Notes: generated by a model from the sequence alone, not told the origin. DNA of 64,000 nucleotides from Patiria pectinifera (GCA_029964075.1 CM057133.1:12672699-12736698), one strand, 5' to 3'; numbered from the stretch's first letter, positions 41,801 through 53,122 are shown. A program made the numbers and translations.

Positions 41801-44800
41801 GAAACTTAAAGTTTGTATTGTTAGCCCATGCAGGTTTGTGTTCCTGTATGGTTAGCAGTATTGTTATTTTCCCCTCTTTCCGCATTGAGCCACAAGCTTA
41901 ATGAAAATAATGGTTTGTAAACAAGTGCAATATTTATGCCTGTAATATATCATGTAGTCTTAACCGGAACCCTTCAAAATCCAACTCCATGTTTTGTTTG
42001 ATTCTGTTGGAGTGAGTACCGCACCAGTAAACTGTATATACTTTGTACATGGATCAGGCATACCGATATAATCACCACAGACCAACAGTTTGGGTGCTGA
42101 GTTACTTTATGGTGTTGGATTTTGCAAGATTGAGGAAGGTTCCTAGTAAATCGCCCAAGTGGGTTAGGGTTAGAAGTAAAATGTGGAATCCAGAACTGCC
42201 CAGTTTATTCAATTTCACGAATTTTCATAGTGGTCTTTTTGAGAGATATAGAGCTATCCCATACCACGTTACTTCCCCATTGGATTCCATGAGCAAGTGG
42301 AGGTGCGCCATTGGGGTAGTATTTACCATTCAGATGTGACCAGTGACACCGATCGAACCACCAAGCCCCCTCGAACAGCTGTGCGCAGTTTCCGTCTGTT
42401 TTTTGGTCGTTGTCCACGTCTTGGGTAGTAAACGCCTTGTTGTTGTGTATGCTCAGTGCGTTCCCAGAATCCCCACTGAAAGAGCCAATCTTCAGAACGT
42501 ACGTGTCTCCAACGATCTTGAAGCTGCTGAACGCCGCCGTACGTTTCCGCCCCTGAAAGTCTTCCAAGTCAATCTGCAGAGTCCATTCCCCGTTCGATTC
42601 GGTCAGGTTGCGCAGGTTGTCGTTGCCCAACCAGAACTCGCCTGTCAGGCTGCCAAAGCCGGCGCGGTAGTGATTCCAGTCGCGGTAGAAGTCCACGGTG
42701 CCGTCTTGACGTCTCTGAAAGACAATCCACCCTCCGCCGTTGTCTGTCTGATCACAGTAGACTTGTAGGCCACCACTAAGACTGTCAGGGTAGATGGTGT
42801 AGACACCACTTTGCTTGTAGCCTGCCGCCAGAAGCTGCTTACAGCTGGTAGGTAGTGGACTTTGAGTTGACACGGGAGAGTCGGTGACCAAGGATGTGCT
42901 GCAGCCAGAATCGGATTCTGCTGATGGGCCAGACTCGTAGTAGGTGCTTTCAGCTCGTTTGACAAACTGGCTTGGGTCAGAGTCATTCCGCGTTGCATCA
43001 TTCAATTGGCACAGGTTGCCACTGTTCGCATAGTTGAACGATGCACAAGCCGGGTTCGCCAAACAGTATTTGGCACAGCGGAGAACCGAACCAGCAGTTT
43101 TAACCGCCAGCACATGCCCATGCAAGGCGCGATTCCAGACACCCTGGTAGTTTGATCCGCGAGAACAACTGTCCAGCTTAACACATACTATCAGGGATAT
43201 CAGGATCAGCAGAAGGACTGAACATCTGGGAAAGCATTGAGTGTTGGCCATGTTGAAAGCTAAACGCTTGTGATCTGGTCATCAAGTTGTCTCATCTGGG
43301 GAAAAGAAAAGAAAACTCTGGGTTTTTTTCCCTTCAGGCTGTAGGTGACAGCCACTGTCATCCAAGCAAGCAGTGACAGTGTTCAAGGCAGCGCCACAGC
43401 TAGATAATTAACCAGTCACGTGTGACGATATATTTAGAGTGCGAAGTTCTCGTCTTGGTTGGTCCAGATATTGCAGTTATATTAGCTGGCAAAGTGTTCA
43501 AGGCAGCGCCTCAGCTAGATAATTAACCAGTCACGTGTGACAATTATAATTAGAGTGCGAAGTTCTCGTCTTGATTGGTTCAGATATTGCAGTTATATTA
43601 GCTGGCAAAGTGGGGTGGAGATCAGGGAGGTAATAATAACAAGTGAGTTATTAAGGCACGGGTAGAGTTAGACCTACCGGTAGTCTAATTTGGAAACAAG
43701 TATGAGACGGGCTTTTCAAAATCTCCGTTATGAATAGTAGGAGAGACACTAGACTAGGTATATATTTGAAAGTAGGTGGAGTTAACAAATTTATATGGCT
43801 TCTTGTATACTTTACACTTGTTCAAACTTATGCAGGGTGGGTGATTATTTCAAATTACACAACTGAGAAAACAGGCTTTGAAATTGCTGTCTTTGTTGTA
43901 GAACAACAGAACGATGCACACAAAATGGTTGTTTTTCTCATTTTATTTCTGTGAAAGAAACCTGAAACTGTAGGTATTGAAGATGCCATTCATGACAAAC
44001 AGCGAATATCACATTTTGACGAGACGTTCACCCTCCCAATGTTGAGTGGACCATTACACAATACCTTTTCTGTGGAGCCGGTCACGTATTAGGAGGTCTC
44101 GTGTTGGTAATAATGCCGTTGTATTGTAGTGATATTGGTACTGATATTGGCTGATTAATATTAGCTGCCGGCCTCGGCATCCAAGCCAGCAGTGACAAAA
44201 GATGGAGACTCAGACAAGCTGATGCCAAGTCACAACTCAATAATTACCCAGTCAAGTGGAAAAAATATTAGAAAGCACAGGTCTCGTGTTGATCCGTCAG
44301 CCGTGCTGATGCATTGTAATGATATTAGCTGACCAAGTGGTTTTCTGCTGGCACACTCATTTTGAAATTAAAACCACCCCCCTCCCCCCCAAAGAAAAAA
44401 ATAGTTGGAGTTTTCTTCCTTTGTTGTTGTAAAACGAATTTGACATTTAAAATTTGACATTGCAGAATAAGCCCTCTTATTTTCCCTAATGTTTTGAAGG
44501 TTTTTTTTAAATGGAAATAAAGTCTGAAATTAGGTCGATTCCCATCTTGTTAATACAAAGTCACAACGACAATGAAAGCATGGAACCAGAAAAAGATTCA
44601 CAACGGTGAAAAATTCCCCAAAAAACACTGACTGCGCATGTTCAATTCCTTGCCAGTAAAAAAGCTATGTTTCTCTAGCTTATGTGGAGGCCATTTTTGA
44701 CAAATAAGTTTTGTAAATGTAGATGTAGATCAGAGGTTGTTATTTTTGTTTACATTCTTTGTACTTTTGTCTTGGTCTTTTGTAGAGTTGTTCTGCGAGT

Positions 44801-47800
44801 GATGTGTCTATTTCTCGGCCTGGCCATCTCACACGAAGGTCTGGAGAAGAGGGACAGGGCAGCCAAAGTCATTGTGGCCAATCATGTCTCAGTCTTTGAT
44901 CATGTGACCATTGGACTGGTTATTCCATCTGTCGTTGTGAGTCACAGTTTTTGATATTTTGAAAGCCATTCACATATCTGCAGATCTTGGCCATACTTGC
45001 TTTCCCTAATTATAAAATTATGATAGTCTCCATGCTTATTATATTAGTTATTGAGGCATTTGTTTCAAATTTCTCCAAGGGATCTAGGCTTGGTCGAGGC
45101 GCTCGTCATTATTCATCCGTAGCGCGATACCTCGCTAGCATCATTATTCATCCGTAGCGCGATACCTCGCTAGCATCATTATTCATCTGTAGCGCGATAC
45201 CTCGCTAGCATCATTATTCATCTGTAGCGCGATACCTCGCTAGCATCATTATTCATCCGTAGCGCGATACCTCGCTAGCATCATTATTCATCTGTAGCAT
45301 ATACTCGCTAGGCATCATTATTCATCTGTAGCAGCGAATACTCGCTGTTATTATCATTATTTAGCCGCTGCATGCCTCTATCATTATACTTAATCAGCAT
45401 ACCTTTTGTAAGCTAGCCATATTTAGTTATGAAGTATCATTATTCATCTGTAGCGTGACCGCCATTGACCTAGGCATCCACTCTATTTTGCGCATCAGCC
45501 TTAGACATTATTCATCTACACAGATTTGAAAAAAAATAGTGGCCGCCTGATATTCATCCGATTAATTGTGCTCTAGTAAATAGTGACTATGCATAGCGTC
45601 TTGCCTTTTTGAAAATAAGGAAGGAGGACCTTATTTTTTTCCTCCAAAATGGCCGCCCGACCGGGCTGTTTTTCAAGATTGCTGCCAGCTTGGACTCGGG
45701 AACTGACATAGGCCTACCAGCTCATGGGTAAGATGCAACAGACGAAGAGGCCAAAATGATGTCACTGTTTAAAATTAATCATTTTTTTGTTTTTACAAAA
45801 AACAAAAAAACAAAAAAACAACGGCAGCCTCCAAAAAGGGAGCGGGCGGGGACGCTAAACATATTTTTTGTTTTATTTGGCCTAAATAACAACATTTATC
45901 ACATTCTGGTGCAGAAATTTAAAATTCTATCGCCGACTAGTGAAAAGGCCCGTGGACTAAATAATAGTCTGTTCACTAGTCCAGCTAACTAGAGAGAAAA
46001 AAAAAGAGTTAAGGGTGAACCCTTCTATCCCAGCTGAACGTCAAGTAATAAAGGGTTTAATCAATGGTTCTCTCGTAGCCCAATGTCTGGAGCCTACCAG
46101 CCTTCATGACCTGGGCCTTGGGATACACCGAGATGGGAGCCAGGGAGGGTCGACGGACCCTCCTGCAGACCCTCAAGACTTACTTCGCCAGCAACACTCT
46201 ACCCATCACCTCACTGCCCGAGGGAGCCATGACAAATGGCAAAGTTGGTCTGCTTAAATTTAGGTACGTAATGATAGCACCAAGCCCATTTTACTCTGTC
46301 TAATAAGCATGTTGTAACTTTTAATTTTGTCATCTTTTTGCTGGTCAGAGGGTCAGCCTAGATTTCTCTTTGTACTTTTATCACCGATTGACTGACTCTT
46401 TGATTGACTCTTAGACTGACTCTTTTTGCTTGTAAGCTAAGCAGTGCTGTCATATAGGATCACCTTGTAATGCCAACGACTGGGCTAAATCCGCCTCGTT
46501 GTGTGGACCAGATGCATGAACAGACTGGAAGTGAATAGCCATTCTGAGTCAGTTGAATGGATTTTATTAATAAGAAGGAATTTTGCGTCGGTTTAAATCA
46601 AATTAGGTTTTGCCCTTCACCGACGTATAAACACTGTATACTCAGTAATGAATGGATTTTATTTACATGTATTTATTTTATGTTGGGTTTTTTTTGGGGG
46701 GGGGGGGTGGGGGTGTGTTGGTGGTCAGGGACCAGCTCTACTCGGCCTGCCTTGTTTTGTTTTTGTGGATATTGCTTTATGGAAAGCTACATGTATACAA
46801 GTACAGTAGATGGCTTCTAAAACTTATGGGTTTAGAGAAAACCAAAGTGAAATACTTGACAAAAGTATTTACAGAAAAAAAAATTGTCTGAACTTTCTTT
46901 TCTGTTTTGCTCAATTATTAAATTAGACTAAGGTGGGATTCTAACCTGTGACTGCCAATTTGAACATGCAGTTGTGAGCAGGAAAACCATATATCCACAT
47001 GTGGTCCCCAGTCTATTTTTTTCTCACAAGCTAATAAGTAGATTGTGGCATTTCTTGAAAGCTCTCGGAAAACCCAGAAATAGAGTGCTCAAGATTAGTT
47101 GACAGCATCCCGCATCCCTCCTCCTGTTAATAGTTTAATCTCATTACTTGCAGCACTTGGCCATTTGATCTGGGCGAGGCGGTCCAGCCAGTCATTCTCA
47201 GGGTCAGACGGCCGCTTCTCGGCGTCAACGTGGAGACCATCGGCAGTAGCCTCTGGAAGGACATCTTCTGGTTCTTGTTTGTCCCCTTCACACACTTCCA
47301 TGTCAGGTTGGTATCCGCGCACACCGTGGCACCGATCCTGTGTACAATCTATGACAATCCACTGGTTCCAATTAGTAAGTGAGAAATTAGAAAGGAGACT
47401 AGAATAACGATCCACTCTCATGTTACGATATTGTTTGTTTGCGGCAATATTTGAAATTTGAATGGGGGAATTAAGGTTATGTTTCAACAATGTGAAACCA
47501 GTACATATAAACAGGCAACACAGAGGTGTTTACTTTCCCAAATGGTCAATCTGAAATGACCAATTTAGATACATAGATGTATAAAACATGTATAAAATCT
47601 AACAGAGATAATGACCTCCATCTCTGCGCCCTAAACCTCAGCCATGGGCCGCACCACTAGGCCATGCCCATCATGCCTGAGCTGCACCACTCTTCATGGG
47701 ACAGTACCCACAGTGTTCTCCATTCGGCATTACCTTTCATCCCAAGGCCTCACCACTTGTACCTGGCACGTCACCCCTACTCTTACCCCTGTCCTGTCGC

Positions 47801-50800
47801 CCCTCATACCTCCAGTCTTACCTCTACCCCTACAGCTTTACCCCACCCCTCCAGCTTTACCCCCACCCCTGGCCTGTCATCTCTGGCCCCTCTCTCCTCA
47901 CTCCACACCTAGGCTTTTCAACCCGTTGCCTCTTGCCCTTTACTCCTCATCCCCAGCCCGTCCTCACCCAACCCCTATCCTGCACCCATGTCCCTTGGCC
48001 CCCTCACCCTTCACCCCTACCCCCTCACCCCTCATCCCTTAATCTCTGCCTCCTCATTCCTGACCCCTCATTCTTCACCCTTTCGCCTTACCATTCCCTT
48101 ACCCAAGTGGATACACCAATACTGACCAGAGCTTGAAAAACCTGACTGACTTTTTCATTAGAACTCTGCATTTGCTTATAAGTGCATTTGACTCCCTGAA
48201 TATACATGCAGGCTTCTACCCTCCCAGAGACAGGCGGAATCAGAGACAGTTGAAGACTACTCCAGACGGGTACAGGGCATAATGGCCGACGAACTGGGCA
48301 CAAAGGTCACCCCGTTCACAAGTGCAGACAAGGCAGAGTACATCAAGCGGTCCTACGTTTACCAACCTGAAGGTGGGTACCACTAGTTTTTATGGATTTT
48401 GTTTAATTGAATGAAACTTAATGTTAATTTGACCTTCAAAAATTGATACTGAAATTCCACTTTTCTTAAAAATGACAGCACACCAGGTGCCATGATTTCA
48501 CAGAATGCATTAAGGCTACTATTCACTTACAGTCAAGTGAGGTATTTCATAATAATTTGATATTTTTTTTTTTACGATTTTTGTATATTACCTTTAACTC
48601 ACGCACTGAAATAGGTTCCGGCACCTTTATATGGAGCTTCACAGAACCATCCTTAAAATGATTTTAAAATTTTGTTTGTTCTAATGCCCCACTCTCCAGC
48701 CTCGACCCCTCAACCGGCCCCCCAGCAGAGGACCCCTTCCCCACCGTCCACCACCCCTCGGTCCCAGGCAGTTCCTCCCACCCCTACAGAACCCACTACC
48801 CCGGGGGATGCGGCAGTTGCAACACGCAGCGACGAGGATGACAAGCAGCTCAGGAGAATGGTGCAGCAAGTGAATGAGGTCTTACCGCACGTCTCAGAAG
48901 CAGCCATTAGGAGAGACTTGGGTAGGCAACAAAAAGTAAACAAATTGACAATCCTATCCTGGACGTAGTCTGAGTATCACCCGTTGTGCATCCGAGCCCT
49001 CTCTGTCTCCGGTCCAACATCTGATATATCTAAGCATGCAAATTATGCGACCCCACCCGCCAGCCAATCGGCAAGACGTCATTTCATTCCAAAATTTGGA
49101 CTAAGCTGTTGATTGGTCAGTGTGGATGCCATCTTGTTGAAATGCAACAACGGGCATAGAGATCTAAGAAAACTCGATATTGGCTTTCAAAACAGGCTGT
49201 CGAAGCCCCGATGTAGAAGGCGCCCGCTGAATGGTCAGAATCTCGAGGTCAAGACGCAGTCTAGTTGTATAATTAATTGTCGAATCTGCTCGCATATTAT
49301 AGACCTCTGCTCTGCTCGCATATTATAGACCTCTGCTGTGCAAGGGGATATTAGACTGTCCATAGACTATTCTGGAGGCTGGCCGCGTCCGAGATACTTG
49401 TCTATGGCTACAATTACACATGTGCTAATGGAAGCGGATGCAGCCACTTCTCATATACATGTGTGTATTGCTGCTGGCCATAGCCATGTAACTTGGATTG
49501 TGGGTAATTATTCCTGCATATCTCCAACCTTACTCGATTAAAAGTATGCCATGATAAGCATTGTCTCTAACAACGTTTATTTCTTTCCTTTCGCTCTTCC
49601 CTCTTCCAAGAAAAAACAAATTGTGTTGACACCACCATTACAAACGTCCTCGAAGGAAAGATCCCCTCGGAGCCGCCTGAAACCCCAGAAAGGATAGAGC
49701 AAGAGGAGGTGGGAGGAGCTTCCGCCCCCTCACCGTCAGCACCGTCACCAAGTGTGAGTCCTACTCCATTCACTTTTTGAAATCTTTGGTTTTTTAGTTT
49801 TTGCTGAATTAAATATTTGAATATCATGTGGAACTCATCTAGGTAAAAAAAAATATCAGGGAAAACCCTGTCATTACTCAGATGCTCTTGTAGAAAGTGC
49901 ACCGGGATTCTGAAAGCAGCCTTAGAGCGTATGTGATATGAGCTGCGTGCACAAGTACCCCCTCAAGGGTACGAAAGGGAGAGCTGGGGGAGACCACTAG
50001 GAGAGGCATTCGAACGCATTGCCGACGACACCTGGCATTCATGCGAAGACACTATGGCTTTGTGCACATTTAGAATAATATTAGTCCTGCGTTCTTCGTG
50101 CTATAGGTTTCTTTCACGTGACATCATTTCCCTACAGACCAGCCATGTGCATCGGCATTTTGAGTGTCAACTGGGCTCTCGAAAGCGATAGAAAAAATGT
50201 TGTGTTTTGTTCGCGCATGGAGCTCATAGACTATACCCCAATCTTAAAAAAAGTGCACGCTGTGTGAGATGATATCCATTCTAAAGTTCATTATAGGATA
50301 TAAGTGTGTGACAAGTATATTACTTTTTGCTACAAGCAATATTGGGTTTACAATCTGAAAATGTCTTTTTCGTTCCTTTTCAGTCATTGAAATTTGCAGC
50401 ACCGTCTTTTGGTAGATCCTCCGAAGCCCGTCAGATGTCATACCAAGAAAGAAAGGAGGCTCTCTTTCAAAAAGCCCGAAGGTGGGTGTGTGTGTTTTTA
50501 TGATCAATTAAATGGCGAGAAAAAAAGGTGGAGTGCAAACAACTACGAAACTAAGAATCCATCTTTGCTTTGTTTCTGGATTAAGTAATCACATTTTTTT
50601 TTCTGTTGCCTAAACCTGTGTTGTGTAGTTTTGGCTGGACCTGATGGGCCCTGCCCTTTTCTTCTCTGAATGACTGATGAGTCACTCAGGCATGCGACTT
50701 TGCCTCGGATCCGCTGATTTCCTCGTTTTTTACTTCTCATGAATGCCATTACAAATTGAAAAACACTGTACAAAGTCCTGTATGGTTCAGAGTTTCCTCG

Positions 50801-51027
50801 TTTTTCCTAAATTCCCAGTTGCATGCCTGGTCACTGACTGACTAACTGACTGACTTGCTAATTCACCGAGTATAAATAATATTCTACACTGAAACTTTTG
50901 TGTCCAGCTTGACAAGTAATGCTTAGTATTAAATGTTTATTCATGAATCGTGTTCTCAACAATGTTTTTGTTCTTTTTTTTTCCCTGAAGGCACTACATG
51001 GAAAAGCACGGCATAAATTTGGACTGA
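35894..51027 (+). CDS. AUP1: AUP1 ancient ubiquitous protein 1
   Basis: Ten coding exons: 35894-35931, 37307-37447, 44786-44936, 46079-46263, 47154-47306, 48212-48372, 48700-48921, 49611-49753, 50384-50481 and 50991-51027. All have GT-AG borders and matching phases, encoding 442 residues. The order is a membrane hairpin (GVLLLLYMPLGLILTVLRIF), then a PlsC-type acyltransferase-like domain with NHVSVFDH (H93, D98) and the PEGAMTNG block. A CUE domain spans exons 7-8 (VNEVLPHVSEAAIRRDL, then CVDTTITNVLEG), and a C-terminal helix (YQERKEALFQKARR) matches the E2-binding region. AUP1 acts at the ER and lipid droplets in ER-associated degradation, recruiting an E2 through the C-terminal helix and ubiquitin through CUE. 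A TTTTTCCTACAG acceptor-like site at 35852 hints at an upstream untranslated exon. Confidence 0.93.
35975..36415. repeat. GTGACnnGCTCCACAAAAAAGG-ended transposon in AUP1 intron 1
   Basis: The left end, GTGACGGGCTCCACAAAAAA, is mirrored by the right end (inverse GTGACCAGCTCCACAAAAAA), about 30 bases each, around a 440-bp body. A diverged inverted copy of the left half lies at about 43860-44085. No coding capacity; non-autonomous DNA element. Confidence 0.75.
36762..36912 (+). repeat. tRNA-derived SINE, copy 1 (AUP1 intron 1)
   Basis: GTGGCCTAGTGGTTAGGGTT forms the A-box end and GGTTCGAATCC the B box (36813-36823). The body follows: GTCCTTGGGCAAGCCACTTC, then CCACCAAGGAGTATAAATGG and GTACCGG. 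The same head and body occur at 56993-57127. Typical of tRNA-derived SINEs of marine deuterostomes. Confidence 0.85.
38017..38180. repeat. Fragment of a GGCGTATCCAG-ended element
   Basis: AATGGCGTATCCAGAGGGGG followed by a GGCCACCCCC run and GGCGGATTTTTTTGACAAC. It resembles one end of the hAT-like elements at 13005-13426 and 61760-62015. The other end is not clear. Confidence 0.45.
38181..40100. other. AUP1 intron 2, plain part
   Basis: AT-rich intronic sequence with homopolymer T and A runs. A palindrome, CCAACGCTGATCGGCCGATC AGCATTGG, lies at about 38645-38673. No exon seen. Confidence 0.5.
40101..40464. repeat. GGCC-ended transposon, copy A
   Basis: Both ends are GGCC followed by an A run and then an AGTCTCTGGTCAG-like block, in inverted orientation. 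It is flanked by TTA on both sides (3-bp target duplication). The interior differs from copies B-D, so this is a diverged subfamily. A 3-bp duplication of T-x-A type fits PIF/Harbinger elements. Confidence 0.75.
40772..40922. repeat. AGGCATGC-ended transposon, copy 1
   Basis: Ends AGGCATGCAACTTTTCC and the inverse CCGAGTTGCATGCCT. Flanks GCAAATAC and GCAAATAG look like an 8-bp target duplication with one change. The interior contains TTCTCATGAATGCCATTACA and AATTGAAAAACACTGTA, shared with copy 2. Probably a hAT-type non-autonomous element. Confidence 0.8.
40940..41295. repeat. GGCC-ended transposon, copy B
   Basis: Contains AGTCTCCGGTTTCTGGTATG and, at the right, CCAGGAACCGGAGACT...GGCC followed by TAA. 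The body includes CTTCAAATGTCGGCTGAT, GTGCAGCAGCAGGATTCC and AACCAGTGAGTTTGGCGGTT, shared with copies C and D. The left GGCC end is eroded. Confidence 0.8.
41480..41620. repeat. Fragment of a GGATCC-ended, poly-C element
   Basis: A poly-C run, GATTTTGCGGAGCC, and the edge AAATCCTGGATCCGCACTTG recall the terminal pattern of the hAT-like elements at 61760-62015. Only a fragment. Confidence 0.4.
41960..42172. repeat. TTAACCCTAACC-ended transposon, copy 2
   Basis: Diverged copy of 12225-12442, collinear across the whole length: AAAATCCAACTCCATGTT, then GAGTGAGTACCGCACCAGTA, GATTTTGCAAGATTGAGG, AGGTTCCTAGTAAATCGCC and GGTTAGGGTTAG. It ends 33 bp beyond the 3' end of the nested lectin gene. Confidence 0.75.
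42205..43251 (-). CDS. Secreted PAN/apple plus fibrinogen-domain lectin, nested in AUP1 intron 2
   Basis: Encodes 348 residues in one exon. A signal peptide covers residues 1 to about 27 (VLLLILISLIVCV core). A PAN/apple-like domain spans about 29-106, with paired cysteines in LRCAKYCLANPACASFNYA. A Ser/Thr/Pro linker follows, then a complete fibrinogen-related domain from about 135 to the end. That domain has SCKQLL, VYTIYPD, YCDQTDNGGGWIVFQRR, the calcium site DVDNDQKTDGNCA and GAWWFDRCHWSHLNGKYY. Such ficolin/FREP-like proteins usually bind acetylated sugars on microbes and act in innate immunity; that role is inference. It lies entirely in the 7.3-kb AUP1 intron 2 on the opposite strand. 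Lack of introns suggests retrocopy origin or an ancestral single-exon family. Confidence 0.9.
   Translation of the reverse strand: MANTQCFPRCSVLLLILISLIVCVKLDSCSRGSNYQGVWNRALHGHVLAVKTAGSVLRCAKYCLANPACASFNYANSGNLCQLNDATRNDSDPSQFVKRAESTYYESGPSAESDSGCSTSLVTDSPVSTQSPLPTSCKQLLAAGYKQSGVYTIYPDSLSGGLQVYCDQTDNGGGWIVFQRRQDGTVDFYRDWNHYRAGFGSLTGEFWLGNDNLRNLTESNGEWTLQIDLEDFQGRKRTAAFSSFKIVGDTYVLKIGSFSGDSGNALSIHNNKAFTTQDVDNDQKTDGNCAQLFEGAWWFDRCHWSHLNGKYYPNGAPPLAHGIQWGSNVVWDSSISLKKTTMKIREIE
43380..43610. repeat. Two 115-bp tandem repeats upstream of the lectin gene
   Basis: Units 43380-43494 and 43495-43610 both run from TGTTCAAGGCAGCGCC through AGTCACGTGTGAC and GTGCGAAGTTCTCGTCTTG to TTATATTAGCTGGCAAAG. 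A more diverged copy lies at 44182-44340. They sit 130-360 bp upstream of the lectin ATG (minus strand), so they may be promoter elements; each has the palindrome GTCACGTGTGAC with an E-box CACGTG. Confidence 0.85.
43860..44085. repeat. Diverged inverted fragment of the element at 35975-36415
   Basis: AACTGAGAAAACAGGCTTTG, then AGAACAACAGAACG, CACAAAATGGTTGTTTTTC, CTGAAACTGTAGGTATT and CTGTGGAGCCGGTCAC follow in the inverse order of 35975-36240. Only that half of the element is present. Confidence 0.7.
45106..45460. repeat. 35-bp minisatellite in AUP1 intron 3
   Basis: About seven regular copies of TCATTATTCATCCGTAGCGC plus GATACCTCGCTAGCA, with period exactly 35 bases from 45106 to about 45315. 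Degenerate copies continue to about 45460. CCGTAG/CTGTAG variation alternates between units. Confidence 0.88.
50688..50828. repeat. AGGCATGC-ended transposon, copy 2 (AUP1 intron 9)
   Basis: Ends AGGCATGCGACTTTGCC and CCCAGTTGCATGCCT. Flanks AGTCACTC and GGTCACTG share GTCACT. The interior matches copy 1 across CTCATGAATGCCATTACAAA. Confidence 0.8.
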
Positions 51028-51948
51028 CGAGGCCGACGGCTGAAGTGACTAATCTGCTGAAAGTTTTTAAAACCGTGTCATTGCCTGCAATTTTGAAAAG
51101 ACAATTACTTTTGTCAGCTCTCAACGTCATCAATCATGGATTGAAAATGCATCAAAACCTCTAACTGAAGCTGCCGTAATCTGCAGCAAATACTTGTCTA
51201 TTCTGCTTAAATTTTCATTTGTTGCCATAGCACATTTTTGTGTGTAAGAACTGTGGTTTTTTTTGTGGCAAAATGAGATTACCAAAGATTTGAGCAAAGT
51301 ACGGATGTAAATTGAGTAACCTCATTCCCCATTAGGCATTTAATTTGACATTAACATATCTATTTTAAATTAGTCCTACAATGTTCAAAGGAATATGCAG
51401 CATGGGATAGGCATGTTGTGAACAAGAAACATTTTAGGGCATAGTTTGACTTGGGTGGGTACAAAAAAAATCTGGAATGTAGCAGAAGCCGGTGACCAGA
51501 ATTAGAAGCTGTTACTGCGGTGGTGCCATGCTCTTGTGCATGCTGCGCGCTTTCTTAAAGACAAGGCGCGCGAGCATTTTGGTAACTCTATTGGTCGAAG
51601 GAGCCCGGAGTGAGTGCGTACTCCCTGAGCGCGACTCGCGTGAGCCTGGTGCCACCGTAGAAAATGGCTGCCGCCGGATTTGTCTGTAAGGTGAATGGGA
51701 GGAGAGGGCTCAGATATTAATACAAACATGAAGAGACAGAAAGGTACATTATTTTGTGATGTTTACTGTGAAAATAATTCAGTTTATTAAACAAAATTTG
51801 AAAATGGAGCAGACCTTAAATAGAATGCATATTATGTCCCACAGGTATTGGCATACATGTAACAAGTCATTTCAATAGTTTTTGCGGTGCAAAAGTTTTG
51901 GAAAGAAAACTTGAAAAGGGTAATATTTTTCAGTGATGTAATATTACA

Positions 51949-52492
51949 ATGTGTCCCCCCAAACAAGGTTACTTCATTAGCTTTTCAGCGACAAAAATGT
52001 GTTAATGGAGCTATGGCCAATTTAAAAAAAAAAAGAGTGTCGCCTTTTCATATTGTCCACGGTCTTAATTGTCACTTATTAGGAATGTAATGGATTTTGG
52101 CTGAGGGTAGTTTTGCTTTCTTTAATTTTTTTATCTTTTTTTTACTTGGTTCTTTTTAAGTTTTGCAACAAAGGTAATTTCTCTTTTTCGAAGAAACAGT
52201 AGTCCTGAAAAGGACTGTTTTGTTTAACTTTACTGTTCTGCTCTGCACTCTACTGGTTGCCTCTTTCACGGATGCAAGTTTCCAATATCAGTCGCCGTGG
52301 ACAAAATGAAAAAGTAGCACTTGTTTTCAATTGGCCATAACTCAATAACATTTTTCCAATTGGAAATTTATTTTTTCGTTGTTGAAAAGCTAATGAACCA
52401 TACTTATCAAATATGCATCAATATTTGTGATGTTATTTTTAAATTGTTGAAAAAGAAGGGCGCTTTGAGGGTTCATTTGAGGGACACCCTGT
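51949..52492. repeat. Long inverted-repeat element (GTGTCCC-ended)
   Basis: The left arm has ATGTGTCCC, then CATTAGCTTTTCAGCGAC, ATGGCCAATTTAAA and TTGTCCACGG. The right arm is its inverse: CCGTGGACAAAATG, CAATTGGCCATAA, GTTGAAAAGCTAATG and GGGACACCCTG. The arms are about 130-190 bases each with divergence, around a roughly 220-bp centre. A foldback-type non-autonomous element. Confidence 0.7.
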
Positions 52493-52745
52493 AAATTGGG
52501 GAAAATATAGATTCCATGTATAAAGATTAAGCTTTGCAAATAAATCAAGAAAATTGATAGTTTGAAGGACTGCAAATGTGAAAAAAAATATGTATAAATC
52601 AAGATAAAGAAATCACCCTTAACTGTATGCCCACTTTATGCGGGAGTGAGCTGGATACTTTTTTCCATAAACTTGTAGTCAACTGGTGATAAGTCAATTT
52701 TGTAAAAAACAAACAAAAAAAACAAACATCATAATCCATTCATAA

Positions 52746-53122
52746 GGCCAAAAAAAATAAGTCTCCGGTTTCTGGTATGGAGCTTGCCCCAAAAGTGGTG
52801 CTGCGACGCGGCTTTTTTTTTTTTTTACCTGTTTTTTTTGTTTTTTTGGGCTTCAAATGTCGGCTGATGACTGCAAATGGTGCCCGACTAAACTTAGTGC
52901 AAATATATGGGAGTCCAGAGAGGCCACATAAATCTTATTCTCGATCATAACCCCTTCTAAAAACACGTTAAAATTGTGCAGCAGCAGAATTCCAGTCAAA
53001 CCAGTGAGTTTGGCGGTTTTGAAACATCATCTTGTATTGAAAACAACTTTTCATTTTGCCGCCCCAGCGCATGGCTACGCGCGGCGCGCGCCTGAAAGAA
53101 AGGAGACTTTTTTTTTTTGGCC
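52746..53122. repeat. GGCC-ended transposon, copy C
   Basis: GGCC plus an A run and AGTCTCCGGTTTCTGGTATG at the left; the inverse GGAGACTTTT...GGCC at the right. TAA flanks both sides. The body matches copy B, including GTGCAGCAGCAGAATTCC and AACCAGTGAGTTTGGCGGTT. Confidence 0.88.

Noticed and set aside
47644-48136. Three overlapping Pro/Ser/Leu-rich frames in AUP1 intron 5
   Set aside because: They come from a low-complexity CCCCT-rich tract and lie between two well-placed AUP1 exons.
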